Source: Bradyrhizobium sp. Tv2a-2
GTDB lineage: Bacteria; Pseudomonadota; Alphaproteobacteria; Rhizobiales; Xanthobacteraceae
DNA: 64,000 nucleotides
NCBI RefSeq assembly: GCF_000472425.1
Contig: NZ_AXAI01000004.1
Coordinates: 186,001-250,000, forward strand
Direction: 5' to 3'
Both the position numbers and the translations under genes were made by a program. Shown here in pieces: positions 47,715 through 58,292 of the stretch (positions within the stretch are counted from its first letter, which is position 1; each line of letters opens with the position of its first letter). The notes under the pieces were generated by a model. It made no database searches. It was not told where the DNA came from and was given only the letters and a program-made list of their open reading frames with translations.

Positions 47715-49073
47715 TCAGGCCGCGGCCTTCTCGTCGTCGTCCTTGAACAGCTCTTCGCGCGAGACCTTCTTCTCGGTCACGTTGGCGAGCTCGAGGATGA
47801 AGTCGACGACCTTGTCCTCATAGATCGGTGCACGAAGCTGGGCCAGCGCATTGGCGTTGTTGCGGTAAAAATCCCAGACTTCCTTCTCGCGGCCCGGCAT
47901 CGAGCGCGCCCGCTCGATGACCGCGCGACTGACCTCGTCATCGGTCACCGTGATCTTGTTCTTCTCCCCGATTTCGGACAGCACCAGCCCGAGGCGGACG
48001 CGGCGGTCGGCAATCTTGTGGTACTCCTCCTTCGCCGCTTCCTCGGTGGTGTTCTCATCGGCAAAAGTCTTGCCGCCGGAATCCATCTCGGCCTTGACCG
48101 AGTTCCACATCAGGTTGAACTCTTCCTCGATCAGCGAGGGCGGCGCCTCGAACTTGTGGGTCTCGTCGAGACGGTCGAGCAGCGCGCGCTTGACGCGCTG
48201 GCGCGTCGCGCCGGAGAACTCCGCTGTCAGGCGCTCGCGCATGGCATCCTTCAACTTGTCGAGCGACTCAAGGCCGAGTGTCTTGGCGAACTCGTCATTG
48301 ATCTCGACCGGCTGGGGCGCCTCGACCAGCGTTGCCGTGGTCTCGAACTCCGCCGGCTGGCCCGCGAGCGTGGCATTGCCGTAGTTCTTCGGGAAGGTGA
48401 CCTTCAGCGTGCGCGTCTCGCCGCTGCCGACGCCGGTCAGTTGCTCCTCGAAGCCGGGAATGAAGGTGTTCGAACCGATCACGACCGGAATGTTCTCGCC
48501 GGTGCCGCCCTCGAACGGCGTGCCGTTGATGCTTCCCTTGAAGCTGATGGTGACGCGGTCGCCGGACTCAGCCTTGGCGCCCTCGCCCTTCGCCGCATAG
48601 CTGCGGTTCTGGTCGGCGATGCGCTTGATCGCCTCATCGATGTCGGCGTCGCTGACGTCGGCGACGAGTTTCTCGACATCGAAGCTCTTGAAGTCGGCGA
48701 GCTGGATCGCGGGCACCACCTCGATTGCAACCGTATATTTGAGGTCCGACTTGCCGGCGAGAATATCATCGACCTCCTGCTTCTCGGTGGGCATGGTGAT
48801 CTTCGGCTCGGTCGCCAGGCGGAAGCCGCGCTCGGTAAAGATCTGGGTATTGGTGTCGCGGATGGTCTGGTCGATGGTCTCGGCCATCACCGAGCGACCA
48901 TAGACCTTCTTCAAATGAGCGACCGGCACCTTGCCAGGACGAAAGCCGTTGAGGCGGACCTTGTCCTTCATATCGACCAGACGCGCATCCGCCTTGGCAT
49001 CGAGGTCGGAAGCGGGAACGCTGATCTGGAACTCGTGCTTCAATCCCTGAGCGAGGGTTTCGGTGACCTGCAT
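47715..49073 (-). CDS. tig: Trigger factor
   Basis: This ribosome-bound chaperone folds nascent chains. The 452 residues have the ribosome-binding domain with GFRPGKVP (signature near residue 44), an FKBP-type peptidyl-prolyl isomerase domain (about 160-245; [33 protein letters not shown]) and the C-terminal arm domain. The frame extends upstream to 49313 through the tRNA-Leu gene, but ATG 49073 fits the family start [15 protein letters not shown]. It is the first gene of the tig-clpP-clpX-lon row. Confidence 0.96.
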   Translation of the reverse strand: MQVTETLAQGLKHEFQISVPASDLDAKADARLVDMKDKVRLNGFRPGKVPVAHLKKVYGRSVMAETIDQTIRDTNTQIFTERGFRLATEPKITMPTEKQEVDDILAGKSDLKYTVAIEVVPAIQLADFKSFDVEKLVADVSDADIDEAIKRIADQNRSYAAKGEGAKAESGDRVTISFKGSINGTPFEGGTGENIPVVIGSNTFIPGFEEQLTGVGSGETRTLKVTFPKNYGNATLAGQPAEFETTATLVEAPQPVEINDEFAKTLGLESLDKLKDAMRERLTAEFSGATRQRVKRALLDRLDETHKFEAPPSLIEEEFNLMWNSVKAEMDSGGKTFADENTTEEAAKEEYHKIADRRVRLGLVLSEIGEKNKITVTDDEVSRAVIERARSMPGREKEVWDFYRNNANALAQLRAPIYEDKVVDFILELANVTEKKVSREELFKDDDEKAAA

Positions 49074-49234
49074 GGCAAAAAATCTTCTTCCGCTTCGTCG
49101 GGGTTTTGCCCCGAAAATTGTCCATCTGTTCGGCGCGCAGCCAAAGCCTTGCGCCGGTGTTGTCGGCGAACCGAATCCCCGGACGGGGAAGAAGGTTCTC
49201 CAGTGATCCCTGGTGCAAACGCCAAAACAGCGCT

Positions 49235-49319
49235 TGGTGCGGGCGGAGGGACTCGAACCCCCACAACTTTCGTCACTGGAACCTAAATCCAGCGCGTCTA
49301 CCAGTTCCGCCACGCCCGC
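49235..49319 (-). tRNA. tRNA-Leu (TAG)
   Basis: From 49319 the minus strand reads GCGGGCG (acceptor), GTGGCGGAACTGGTAGACGC (type II D arm), anticodon stem CTGGA with loop TTTAGGT carrying TAG, a long variable arm, T arm GGGGGTTCGAGTCCCTC and CGCCCGC-A-CCA. The 85 bases and long variable arm are typical of tRNA-Leu. It lies 161 bases upstream of tig. Confidence 0.95.
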
Positions 49320-49443
49320 GTGACTAGCAAGTCAGGCCGCGATACCGCGGGCGGGCGGGCTTATAACATGAGCCTGTCCATCCGCAGCAAAAAAATGGCA
49401 CCTTTTTGCAACCATCCAAGCCCGTCGATACCATAGACTAAGA

Positions 49444-50754
49444 ATGGCCCCCACCTGCCTCATAGCAAATAGGTTTTTTGCCCCTGACCGGCGCCACTTC
49501 ATGGCCGGATTAGGCGCGGCTGCCTTGAGCGCCAGCCTGTCACCGGCATCGCCTGCGCAGGCGGACCAAAGCCTCAGGCTTGAGGCGCAACTAGCGACGA
49601 TTCCGTTGGGTCCCGGTCAGGCGCCGACCACAATATGGGGGCTGGTCCCATCCATCTCACCCCTTCGGCTCAAGGGCGGTCAGGTCGAGGTGACTTTTCG
49701 GAATCGTTTGCCGGTGGCGGCCGTGCCCGACTGGCGGGGGATCGATGGCGCGGCTCTGGCCGAGCCTTTGATCGCCCGCCCCGCGGTCCCACCCGGCGCC
49801 GAGGCGACCTTCCCATTGCCGCTGCGCCGCGCCGGGACGTTCTTTGCTGATCTCCGGCTCCTTGCCGCTCCTGGGGCACCGCCCTCGCGGCCGCTGCCGT
49901 TCATCGTCGAGGAGAGCGTCCCGATCGCGGTCGATCGCGACGAGATCGTGCTGATCGAGGATTGGCGGGCGGGAGCGACGGCATCCCGCCCTGAGACCGC
50001 GGGCGAGCCGCTTTTCACCGTCAACGGGCAGGTTTTACCAGATATTCCCGTGCGTTCCGGCGAGCGCCTCTGGCTGCGCTTCATCAATGGCAGCCAACAG
50101 CAGGTCTTCGCAGTCAAAATCGAGGGGCTGGAGGTTCGCGTCATCGCCATGGACAGTGCCCCTGCGGAGCCCTTTCCAGCCCGCAACAGCGCGCTGGTGC
50201 TGGCCCCCGGCGGCCGCGTGGACGCCCTGATCGACGCGACCGTGCCGCCGGGCAGCGTTTCCCAAATTCTGTTGCACGACGGCCAGCAGGCCCGCCCCAT
50301 CGGCCGGGTCGTCGCCTCCGGCGAGGCGTCGATCCGCCCAAGCCCGCTGCCGCTGCCTCCCGCGCTGCCGGCGGACGGCCTGCCAGCGCAGCTGGACCTG
50401 AAAAGCGCCTTACGGGCCGAGCTCGCACTCGATGGCGCCGAATGGGTGACCCCGGCCGGTTTGTCGGCCGCGGCTGCTCCCGCCTTCAAGGTCAGGAGGG
50501 ACCGCGTCATTGTTCTCGCGCTGAGCAATCGCGTCGCACTCGCGACCAGCTTTCACTTCCATGGCCATCATTTCCGGCTGCTCGACCGGCTCGATGACGG
50601 CTGGAAACCGTTCTGGCTGGATACGCTGGTGATCGAGCCGGGCCAGACCCAGCGCATTGCCTTTGCCGCTACGTTTTCAGGCCGCTGGCTGATCGAGTCC
50701 ACGGCGACGCGCTGGGGCGCGCCACGCCTGGTCAGGTGGTACAGTGTCGACTGA
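49444..50754 (+). CDS. Tat-exported multicopper-oxidase-fold protein lacking most copper ligands
   Basis: The 436-residue product starts with a twin-arginine signal (PDRRHFMAGLGAAAL, cleavage near AQA-D at 40) and has three cupredoxin-like domains (about 41-155, 160-290, 300-436). Copper-binding motifs are largely gone. The first HxHG reads DWRG (96-99). The second, normally in GTYWYHSH, reads GTFFADLR (131-138). The C-terminal HCH-x3-H-x4-M reads WLIESTATRW (415-424). Only HFHGHH (371-376) remains. Loss of type 1, 2 and 3 sites is known in FtsP/SufI, a Tat-exported division protein, which is the best functional analogue. A structural rather than oxidase role is likely. Confidence 0.8.
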   Translation: MAPTCLIANRFFAPDRRHFMAGLGAAALSASLSPASPAQADQSLRLEAQLATIPLGPGQAPTTIWGLVPSISPLRLKGGQVEVTFRNRLPVAAVPDWRGIDGAALAEPLIARPAVPPGAEATFPLPLRRAGTFFADLRLLAAPGAPPSRPLPFIVEESVPIAVDRDEIVLIEDWRAGATASRPETAGEPLFTVNGQVLPDIPVRSGERLWLRFINGSQQQVFAVKIEGLEVRVIAMDSAPAEPFPARNSALVLAPGGRVDALIDATVPPGSVSQILLHDGQQARPIGRVVASGEASIRPSPLPLPPALPADGLPAQLDLKSALRAELALDGAEWVTPAGLSAAAAPAFKVRRDRVIVLALSNRVALATSFHFHGHHFRLLDRLDDGWKPFWLDTLVIEPGQTQRIAFAATFSGRWLIESTATRWGAPRLVRWYSVD

Positions 50755-50790
50755 GGGAACGGCCGAAACAGCAGATCAAGGGAATCGGCA

Positions 50791-51873
50791 ATGAACAAGA
50801 CAATCCCCGCTATTCGCAGCGTCAATGCCCGCGCCGTCGTCGCGCCGATCGCGCGGCCGGTCAGAAACGCCTTCGGTGTGATCGAAGCCGCGCCGCTGGT
50901 CCTGATCGACATCGCAACCGATCAAGGCGTGACCGGACGCTCGTATATTTTTGGCTACTCGAGGGTCACGCTGAAACCTCTGGTGCTGCTGATCGAGGAG
51001 ATCGGGCGCGATCTCGAAGGCAAATCGCTGACGCCGTTCGAGCTGATGAAGGCGATGGACGCCAGGTTTCGCCTGCTCGGCTGGCAGGGCCTGGTCGGCA
51101 TGGCCGTCTCTGGCCTCGACATGGCGTTCTGGGATGCGCTTGGCCGCATCGCCGGCAAACCGCTCGTTGAACTGCTCGGCGGCGCCGCGCGGCCCATGCG
51201 AGCCTATGACAGCTATGGCGCGGTCGATCCGGTCGCCGACGAAAGGGCGCTGCGGCGTTCGCTGGACCAGGGTTTTCGCGGCATCAAGATCAAGGGCGGC
51301 GACGGCGATGCCGCCAACGACGAGCGGGTGGTCAAGGGCGTACGCGCGCTGCTCGGCCCCGACGTCGCGCTGATGATCGACTTCAACCAATCGCTCGATC
51401 CGGCTGAAGCCAAGCGCCGCATCGCCCGTCTTGCGCCTTACGATCTCACCTGGGTCGAAGAGCCGGTGCCGCAGGAAAATCTGATCGGCCACGCCCGCGT
51501 GCGTGAAGGGTCGCCGATCCCGATCCAGGCCGGCGAGAACTGGTGGTTTCCACGCGGCTTTGCCGAGGCCATCGCGGCCCGCGCCAGCGACTTCATCATG
51601 CCAGACCTGATGAAGGTCGGCGGCATCACCGGTTGGCTCAATGTCGCGGGGCAAGCTGATGCAGCCTCGATCCCGATGTCGAGCCATCTGTTTGCCGAAG
51701 CAAGTGCCCACATGCTCTCGGTGACGCCGACCGCGCATTGGCTGGAGGTGCTCGATCTCGCCGCTGCGATCCTCGCCAATCCGATTCAGATTGTTGACGG
51801 TACTCTCACCGCGCGTGGCCCGGGCCTCGGCCTCGAGTGGAACGAGACAGCGGTCGCAAAATATCTGATCTGA
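50791..51873 (+). CDS. Mandelate racemase family enzyme
   Basis: The 360-residue enolase-superfamily protein has the complete mandelate racemase set: the bases Lys166/Lys168 in the KIK motif and His299 in SSHLFAEASAH, the dyad partner Asp272 (MPDLMKVGG), metal ligands Asp197, Glu223 and Glu249, and Glu319 (HWLEVLD). The overall pattern, including PLVLID and TPTAHWLE, is close to Pseudomonas putida mandelate racemase as I recall it. It starts 36 bases after the oxidase-like gene. The substrate may be mandelate or another alpha-hydroxy acid; no mandelate dehydrogenase is adjacent. Confidence 0.85.
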   Translation: MNKTIPAIRSVNARAVVAPIARPVRNAFGVIEAAPLVLIDIATDQGVTGRSYIFGYSRVTLKPLVLLIEEIGRDLEGKSLTPFELMKAMDARFRLLGWQGLVGMAVSGLDMAFWDALGRIAGKPLVELLGGAARPMRAYDSYGAVDPVADERALRRSLDQGFRGIKIKGGDGDAANDERVVKGVRALLGPDVALMIDFNQSLDPAEAKRRIARLAPYDLTWVEEPVPQENLIGHARVREGSPIPIQAGENWWFPRGFAEAIAARASDFIMPDLMKVGGITGWLNVAGQADAASIPMSSHLFAEASAHMLSVTPTAHWLEVLDLAAAILANPIQIVDGTLTARGPGLGLEWNETAVAKYLI

Positions 51874-51893
51874 CGAGCCGCCGGATTGTTGCG

Positions 51894-53393
51894 TCAGTAA
51901 TCGATGCCGAACTCGTCATAGATGTGCCGATGCACCGCCGGCATCACTTCCGGCAGGTCTTCGGCGATCAGGCCCGGCCCCGCTTCCCGCCCGGCCTCGC
52001 CATGCATCCAGACCCCGATGCTTGCGGCTTCGAAAGCAGGAACGCCCTGCGCCATGAGGCCGGCGATGATGCCAGCGAGCACATCGCCGGCACCGGCGGT
52101 CGCCAACCAGGGCGGTGCGTTGGCGGCGATGGCGGCGCGGCCATCGGGTGCGGCGACCGTGGTATCAGGCCCTTTCAACAGCACGACGGCGCCGGAGCGC
52201 ACAGCCGCGGCGCGCACGCGCTCGAGCTTGGAACGCCCGGGATTCTTGTTGCTGATGTCGCTGAACAGACGTGGAAACTCGCCCTCATGCGGGGTGAGGA
52301 CGACCTGGCTCTCAGCGGCCGCCTTGATCGACTCGAACAGGCGCTCCGGCGCATCGGCAAAGCTGGTCAGCGCATCGGCGTCGAGCACCACCGCGCGTTT
52401 TGCGGATAGTGCCGTGTGAACGAAGTCGCGGGTGCGCTCGCCGAACCCTGCGCCGGGGCCGATTATGCAGGCATTGAACCGCTTGTCGGCAAGCAGCTCG
52501 CCAAATTCGATTGCAGTATCCACGGGGCGGACCATGACAGCGGTGAGCGCAGTCGCATTGATGGCAAGCGCGTCGCGCGGCGAGGCCAACGTCACGAGTC
52601 CCGCACCGGCTCGCAGCGCGCCGCGCGCCGCCATTCGTGCGGCGCCGGTTGCCGCCATGTCGCCGGAAACCGCGAGCACGTGACCGCGCGCATATTTGTG
52701 GGCCTCGGTACGCGGCACCGGGAAGGCGTTGCGCCAAACCTGCGGGGTGTTTTCGAAGGTCTGCGGCTTGATCTCGTCGAGCACGCCTGCCCCGATGCCG
52801 ATATCGGCGACGCGCACGCGGCCGCAATAGAGGCGCCCCGGCAGCAACAGATGCGCCGGCTTCTTGCGGAAGAAAGTGATCGTCTCCGTCGCGCGCACCG
52901 CAATCCCCATCACGGCCGCCGAGTTGCCGTTGATTCCGCTCGGCAGATCGACTGCCATCACCGGCGCTCCATTGGCATTGATCGCCGCGATCATGTCATG
53001 GGCTTCTCCAGCGATGCTGCGGTTGAGGCCGGCACCGAACAGCGCATCGATGATGAGGGCCGGCTTGCCGATCGCCTGCGGCGTGAACGGCAGCAGCGGA
53101 TGCTTCCATCCCTTCGCCGCCGAGGCCGAGTCCCCCTTGAGCGCGTCGCGCTCGCCCATCAGGCTCACCGAGACCTCGCGTCCCTGCGCAGCCAGCTCGG
53201 CTGCCGCCACAAAACCGTCGCCGCCATTGTTGCCCGGACCGGCAACCACCAGGATCGGCCCCTCCTCCACCAGGTCTCCTGCGGCCTCGGCGACAGCCTG
53301 GCCAGCACTGAGCATCAACGCAAAGCCCGGCGTGCCGGCCGCGATCGTGAGCCGGTCGGCCCGTTCCATCTCAGCGGTGGTCAATACGTCCAT
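51894..53393 (-). CDS. nnr: Bifunctional NAD(P)H-hydrate epimerase / ADP-dependent dehydratase
   Basis: The enzyme repairs hydrated NAD(P)H. The 499-residue product fuses an N-terminal epimerase (YjeF_N, about 1-210; VVAGPGNNGGDGFVAA) with a C-terminal ribokinase-like dehydratase (about 225-490; GHVLAVSGDMAATGAARMAARGALRAGAGLV, LTPHEGEFPRLF, and the ADP-binding WLATAGAGDVLAGIIAGLMAQG). The fusion is common in bacteria. It converges with the mandelate racemase gene and is divergent from glnB. Confidence 0.94.
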   Translation of the reverse strand: MDVLTTAEMERADRLTIAAGTPGFALMLSAGQAVAEAAGDLVEEGPILVVAGPGNNGGDGFVAAAELAAQGREVSVSLMGERDALKGDSASAAKGWKHPLLPFTPQAIGKPALIIDALFGAGLNRSIAGEAHDMIAAINANGAPVMAVDLPSGINGNSAAVMGIAVRATETITFFRKKPAHLLLPGRLYCGRVRVADIGIGAGVLDEIKPQTFENTPQVWRNAFPVPRTEAHKYARGHVLAVSGDMAATGAARMAARGALRAGAGLVTLASPRDALAINATALTAVMVRPVDTAIEFGELLADKRFNACIIGPGAGFGERTRDFVHTALSAKRAVVLDADALTSFADAPERLFESIKAAAESQVVLTPHEGEFPRLFSDISNKNPGRSKLERVRAAAVRSGAVVLLKGPDTTVAAPDGRAAIAANAPPWLATAGAGDVLAGIIAGLMAQGVPAFEAASIGVWMHGEAGREAGPGLIAEDLPEVMPAVHRHIYDEFGIDY

Positions 53394-54109
<716 letters not shown>

Positions 54110-54287
54110 TTCCTTTTTCCGGCGCGCAAGAAGTCAAATCGGCGACAGGTGCCGGTATTTCCGGCAGTTTGCGTTTGCCTTTGTGTTGTCTTGGGCCGTC
54201 CCCCCGGCTATTGACCATCCACCCGCGGTCGATGGTCCGCGGACGGATTAACTCGACCTGTAGCCTCAAAAGCCTAGAGGGGGATTC

Positions 54288-55697
54288 ATGAAGACCGCCA
54301 AGGACGTCCTCAAATCGATCAAAGATAACGACGTCAAATATGTCGACCTGCGTTTCACCGATCCGCGCGGCAAGTGGCAGCACGTCACTTTCGACGTCAG
54401 CATGATCGAAGAGGACACGTTTGCCGAAGGCCTGATGTTCGACGGCTCGTCGATCGCCGGCTGGAAGGCGATCAATGAATCCGACATGTGCCTGATGCCC
54501 GATCCCGTGACGGCGACGATCGATCCGTTCTTTGCGGAAACCACCCTGATCCTGGTCTGCGACGTGCTGGAGCCGACCACCGGCGAGCCCTACAACCGCG
54601 ACCCCCGCGGCATCGCCAAGAAGGCGGAGGCGATGGTGAAGTCGATGGGTATCGGCGACACCGTCATGTTCGGCCCCGAGGCCGAATTCTTCGTGTTCGA
54701 CGACGTTCGCTATTCGACGGACCCCTACAACACCGGCTTCAGGCTGGATTCCTCGGAGCTGCCGATCAATTCCGGCACTGAATATGAGGGCGGCAATCTC
54801 GGTCACCGCATCCGCACCAAGGCCGGCTACTTCCCGGTGCCGCCGCAGGACTCGGTGCAGGACATGCGTTCCGAAATGCTCGGCGCCATGGCCAAGATGG
54901 GCGTCAAGGTCGAGAAGCACCATCATGAAGTCGCGTCCGCCCAACACGAGCTCGGCATGAAGTTCGACACCATGACGCTGATGGCCGACCAGATGCAGAT
55001 CTACAAATACTGCATCCAGCAGGTCGCGCATATCTATGGCAAGACCGCCACCTTCATGCCGAAGCCGGTCTATGGCGACAACGGCTCAGGCATGCACTGC
55101 CACCAGTCGATCTGGAAGGACGGCAAGCCGGTATTCGCCGGCAACAAATATTCCGACCTGTCGGAAATCTGCCTGTCCTACATCGCCGGCGTCATCAAGC
55201 ACGCCAAGGCGATCAACGCCTTCACCAACCCCTCGACCAACTCCTACAAGCGTCTGGTCCCGGGTTATGAAGCGCCGGTGCTGCTCGCCTATTCGGCGCG
55301 CAACCGCTCCGCCTCCTGTCGCATCCCCTACACCGCTTCGCCCAAGGCCAAGCGCGTCGAGGTGCGCTTCCCCGATCCGCTCGCCAATCCCTATCTCGGC
55401 TTTGCCGCGATGCTGATGGCGGGTCTCGACGGCGTGAAGAACAAGCTCGATCCGGGCCCGGCGATGGACAAGGACCTCTACGACCTGCCGAAAGAAGAGC
55501 TGAAGCAGATCCCGACCGTGTGCGGTTCGCTCCGCGAGGCGCTGGAGAATCTCGACAAGGACCGCGCCTTCCTGAAGGCTGGCGGCGTGTTCGACGACGA
55601 CTTCATCGACAGCTACATCGAGCTGAAGATGACCGAGGTCGAGCGCTTCGAAATGACCCCGCACCCGGTCGAGTTCGACATGTACTATTCGGGTTGA
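54288..55697 (+). CDS. glnA: Glutamine synthetase type I
   Basis: GlnA makes glutamine from glutamate, ammonia and ATP. The 469 residues include FDGSSIAGW, the metal and ATP site [29 protein letters not shown], and NRSASCRIP. The adenylylation Tyr is in KDLYDLP near residue 398, so activity can be tuned by GlnE. GGGGG lies about 5 bases before ATG 54288. The 178-base gap from glnB contains a dyad (GACCATC 54214-54220, GATGGTC 54232-54238) of unknown role. Confidence 0.97.
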   Translation: MKTAKDVLKSIKDNDVKYVDLRFTDPRGKWQHVTFDVSMIEEDTFAEGLMFDGSSIAGWKAINESDMCLMPDPVTATIDPFFAETTLILVCDVLEPTTGEPYNRDPRGIAKKAEAMVKSMGIGDTVMFGPEAEFFVFDDVRYSTDPYNTGFRLDSSELPINSGTEYEGGNLGHRIRTKAGYFPVPPQDSVQDMRSEMLGAMAKMGVKVEKHHHEVASAQHELGMKFDTMTLMADQMQIYKYCIQQVAHIYGKTATFMPKPVYGDNGSGMHCHQSIWKDGKPVFAGNKYSDLSEICLSYIAGVIKHAKAINAFTNPSTNSYKRLVPGYEAPVLLAYSARNRSASCRIPYTASPKAKRVEVRFPDPLANPYLGFAAMLMAGLDGVKNKLDPGPAMDKDLYDLPKEELKQIPTVCGSLREALENLDKDRAFLKAGGVFDDDFIDSYIELKMTEVERFEMTPHPVEFDMYYSG

Positions 55698-55721
55698 GCG
55701 CCGCTCACATCCGACAACGAA

Positions 55722-55748
55722 AAAGGCGCTCCCTCGCGGAGCGCCTTT
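55722..55748 (+). terminator. Intrinsic terminator after glnA
   Basis: AAAGGCGCTCC (55722-55732) and GGAGCGCCTTT (55738-55748) form an 11-bp stem with a 5-base loop, followed by GCTTTTTGG. It lies 24 bases after the glnA stop and separates it from the convergent hydrolase gene. Confidence 0.9.
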
Positions 55749-55772
55749 GCTTTTTGGCTGCGTGTATCGCCC

Positions 55773-56555
55773 CTACGCGCTGGCCCCCACTTTGACGTGC
55801 GTGCTGAGCGCCACGCCAAAGGCCTGGAATAGCTTGCGGTTGATCGGATTCCTCTGCGGGTCGTACTCGGCGTGCCATTGCACCCCGAGCGCAAAGCCGG
55901 GCGCGTCCGCAATCCTGATAGCCTCGATCGTGCCGTCTTCCGCGATGCCTTCGATCACCACGCGCTTGCCGGGCTCGAGAATGCCCTGCCCGTGCAGCGA
56001 ATTGACCCGGATCTTCTCGCAGCCGAGGATTTTGGCAAAGGCCCCGTCCGGCGCCAGGGAGACCTCGTGACGATCGGCGAACACGACCCGCGGGTCGGGA
56101 TGGATTTCGCCGTTCTCGAGCCGGGGCATGCGATGGTTGATCCGCCCCGGGATCTCGCGGATCTCCGGATGCAGCGAGCCGCCGAAGGCGACATTCATCT
56201 CCTGCAGGCCGCGGCAGATGCCGAACAGTGGAATACCACGGGCAACGCAGGCCTCCGCCAGCGCCAACGCGACCTCGTCGCGCTTGATGTCATAGGGCTC
56301 GTGCCTGACATGGGGCTCGATATTGAAGCGGGTCGGATGGACGTTGGCGCGAGCGCCCGTCAGCACAATACCGTCGACCACGTCGAGCAAGGCGCCGACA
56401 TCGGTGATCTCAGGGCACCCGGCAAACATCAGAGGCAGCGCGCCGGCGACCTCAGCCACGGCGCGCATATTGCGTTCGCCGACCACCTGCACGTCGAAGC
56501 GACTTTCGATGCGGTGGGCGTTCCCGATCACGCCGACGACCGGCTTTCTCCTCAT
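55773..56555 (-). CDS. Gamma-glutamyl-gamma-aminobutyrate hydrolase family (class I glutamine amidotransferase-like)
   Basis: The 260-residue protein has the class I amidotransferase triad: Cys114 in GICRGLQEMN, and His and Glu in GVQWHAEYDP (about 232-236). The nucleophile elbow and HGQGI segment match the PuuD group, which cleaves gamma-glutamyl-GABA in putrescine breakdown. Other family members hydrolyse different gamma-glutamyl amides, so the exact substrate is open. It converges with glnA; a link to glutamine or polyamine metabolism is inferred. Confidence 0.85.
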   Translation of the reverse strand: MRRKPVVGVIGNAHRIESRFDVQVVGERNMRAVAEVAGALPLMFAGCPEITDVGALLDVVDGIVLTGARANVHPTRFNIEPHVRHEPYDIKRDEVALALAEACVARGIPLFGICRGLQEMNVAFGGSLHPEIREIPGRINHRMPRLENGEIHPDPRVVFADRHEVSLAPDGAFAKILGCEKIRVNSLHGQGILEPGKRVVIEGIAEDGTIEAIRIADAPGFALGVQWHAEYDPQRNPINRKLFQAFGVALSTHVKVGASA

Positions 56556-56748
56556 GCCTCTTCCAGCCCTCCCTGTTCGAAACCCTAATCATGCCCTCCG
56601 TCCTGCGCCGGATCAATATTTTAGAACCCCTTTCCACGGCCGCGCTGCTCTGCGGTGGGTTCATCCCTCGGCCAAAATGCGCGCCCGGCTGCACACGGCT
56701 TGATCCCGGCAGCTTTTGGCTGAACAGTGCGGTAAGGGCTCTCTGAAC

Positions 56749-57885
56749 GTGGGGACAAAATTGGCGGTGTCGAACGACGAGCGCCTGCAGGCGCGCATTG
56801 ATCTGGCCTGGGCAATCGCCATCGGCGGCATCGGCGTCGTGCTGTTCGCGGCCGTCCTGATGTTTGCCTGGTATTTCGCCGCGACGCTGTTCTTGATCTT
56901 CACCGGCGTGCTGCTGGCGGTGGCGCTCAACGCCATGACTAACCGGCTTGGTCGGCTGATCCCCCTGCCCCACCCGCTGCGGCTAGCCATGGTCTGCGTG
57001 GTGCTGGCGGTGCTGGCCTCTGGCGTGAGCTATCTCGGGGGCGCCACGATCGCCCAGCAGGCCTCGGCGCTCAGCGACACCATTAAGGGTCAGCTCGTCC
57101 ACTTCAAAAGCTTCCTCGACAAGAACGGCATCGATACCAGCTATTTCGACCTCGGCAACAGCGGCGACAAGGGCGGACCGTCGGGCACACCAACCGGGGC
57201 CGGTGCGAGCTCGCATCTTCCGAGCGCCGGAACGATCGCCTCGAGCGGTGGGGCGATCGTCAGCCAGACCTTCAAATTGCTGCTGGGTACGGTCGGCGCC
57301 GTCGGCAATCTCTTCATTGTTCTGTTCCTCGGGCTCGCCTTTGCCGCCCAGCCTTCCGTCTACCGCAACGGGCTTTTGTTCCTGGTCCCGGCGAAGCAGC
57401 GCGCTCGCACCACCGTCATCGTCGATCGCATCGGCGAAACACTGGAGCGCTGGTTGATCGCCCAGATCGCCACCATGTTTGCGATCTTCGTGGTCACCTG
57501 GATCGGGCTCGCCATCATCGGCATTCCCGGCTCGTTCATTCTGGGCGTTCAGGCCGGATTGCTCGGCTTCATCCCGACTGTCGGTGCGCTGATCGCGGGC
57601 CTGATCGTCGTCCTGGCGAGCCTGTCCTCGGGCTGGATCGCGACACTGAGCGCGTTCCTGCTATTCCTCGGCGTGCACGCGATGGAAAGCTATGTGCTGA
57701 CGCCACTGCTGCAGCGGCAGGCGCTCGATATCCCGCCTGCAACGCTGTTCGCCTTCCAGATCCTGCTTGGCGTGGTGTTCGGGATCTGGGGATTGGCGCT
57801 GGCGCTGCCGATGATGGCCATAGCCAAGGTCATCATCGACTATTTCAAGTCAAACGAGACCGCGGCCGCGCCGGCAGCGGCCTGA
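56749..57885 (+). CDS. AI-2E family transporter
   Basis: The 378-residue membrane protein has about eight hydrophobic helices in the PerM/AI-2E pattern: two N-terminal hairpins, a polar loop (about 105-165, Gly/Ser-rich here), and the C-terminal IGIPGSFILGVQAGLLGFIPTVGALIAGL with the conserved PxxG. The start is probably GTG 56749 with AAGGG upstream; TTG 56716 is an alternative. Family members export diverse solutes or act as Na/H antiporters, so transport of AI-2 should not be assumed. Confidence 0.85.
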   Translation: MGTKLAVSNDERLQARIDLAWAIAIGGIGVVLFAAVLMFAWYFAATLFLIFTGVLLAVALNAMTNRLGRLIPLPHPLRLAMVCVVLAVLASGVSYLGGATIAQQASALSDTIKGQLVHFKSFLDKNGIDTSYFDLGNSGDKGGPSGTPTGAGASSHLPSAGTIASSGGAIVSQTFKLLLGTVGAVGNLFIVLFLGLAFAAQPSVYRNGLLFLVPAKQRARTTVIVDRIGETLERWLIAQIATMFAIFVVTWIGLAIIGIPGSFILGVQAGLLGFIPTVGALIAGLIVVLASLSSGWIATLSAFLLFLGVHAMESYVLTPLLQRQALDIPPATLFAFQILLGVVFGIWGLALALPMMAIAKVIIDYFKSNETAAAPAAA

Positions 57886-57889
57886 CCAC

Positions 57890-58192
57890 CTAACCCGCCG
57901 AGGTCAGCACCGTCTCGGTGTGCTCGACCTCGGGCGGTGCCGCAAAATACTGCCCGACCAGTCCGCGCCATTCGGCAAAATTCTCCGAGCCGCGGAAATC
58001 GACAGTGTGGTTTTCCAGCGTCGCCCATTTCACCATCAGCCGGTAGCGCTGCGGCTTCTCGATCGACTTGTGCAGCTCGAAGCCGTGAAAGCCTTTGGAG
58101 CGGCCGAAGGCGGCGCGCGCCTTGGCAACCGCAGCCTCGAATTCCTTCTCGGTGCCAGGCTTGACGTCGATTTGCGCGATTTCGGTGACCAT
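57890..58192 (-). CDS. Antibiotic biosynthesis monooxygenase (ABM) domain protein
   Basis: The 100-residue single ABM domain has EIAQIDVKPGTEKEFEAAVA, GFHGFELHKSIEKPQRYRLMVKWATLENH and a C-terminal WRGLVGQYF. These dimeric ferredoxin-like proteins include quinol monooxygenases and haem-degrading enzymes, but many have no known activity. It converges with the AI-2E permease, with 4 bases between stop codons. Confidence 0.85.
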   Translation of the reverse strand: MVTEIAQIDVKPGTEKEFEAAVAKARAAFGRSKGFHGFELHKSIEKPQRYRLMVKWATLENHTVDFRGSENFAEWRGLVGQYFAAPPEVEHTETVLTSAG

Positions 58193-58251
58193 GAGGCTTG
58201 TCTCCGTGTTTTTTGAGAGCGCGTGTCTAGCTCAAACGGGACAAAAGAAAA

Positions 58252-58269
58252 AGGCGCCGCATGGCGCCT
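58252..58269 (-). terminator. Intrinsic terminator after the 78-residue membrane protein
   Basis: AGGCGCC (58252-58258) and GGCGCCT (58263-58269) enclose GCAT. On the minus strand the stem runs into TTTTCTTTTG, a good T-rich tail, 24 bases after the stop at 58293. Confidence 0.85.
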
Positions 58270-58292
58270 CGTAAGCCTAAGCGGCCCCGCGT

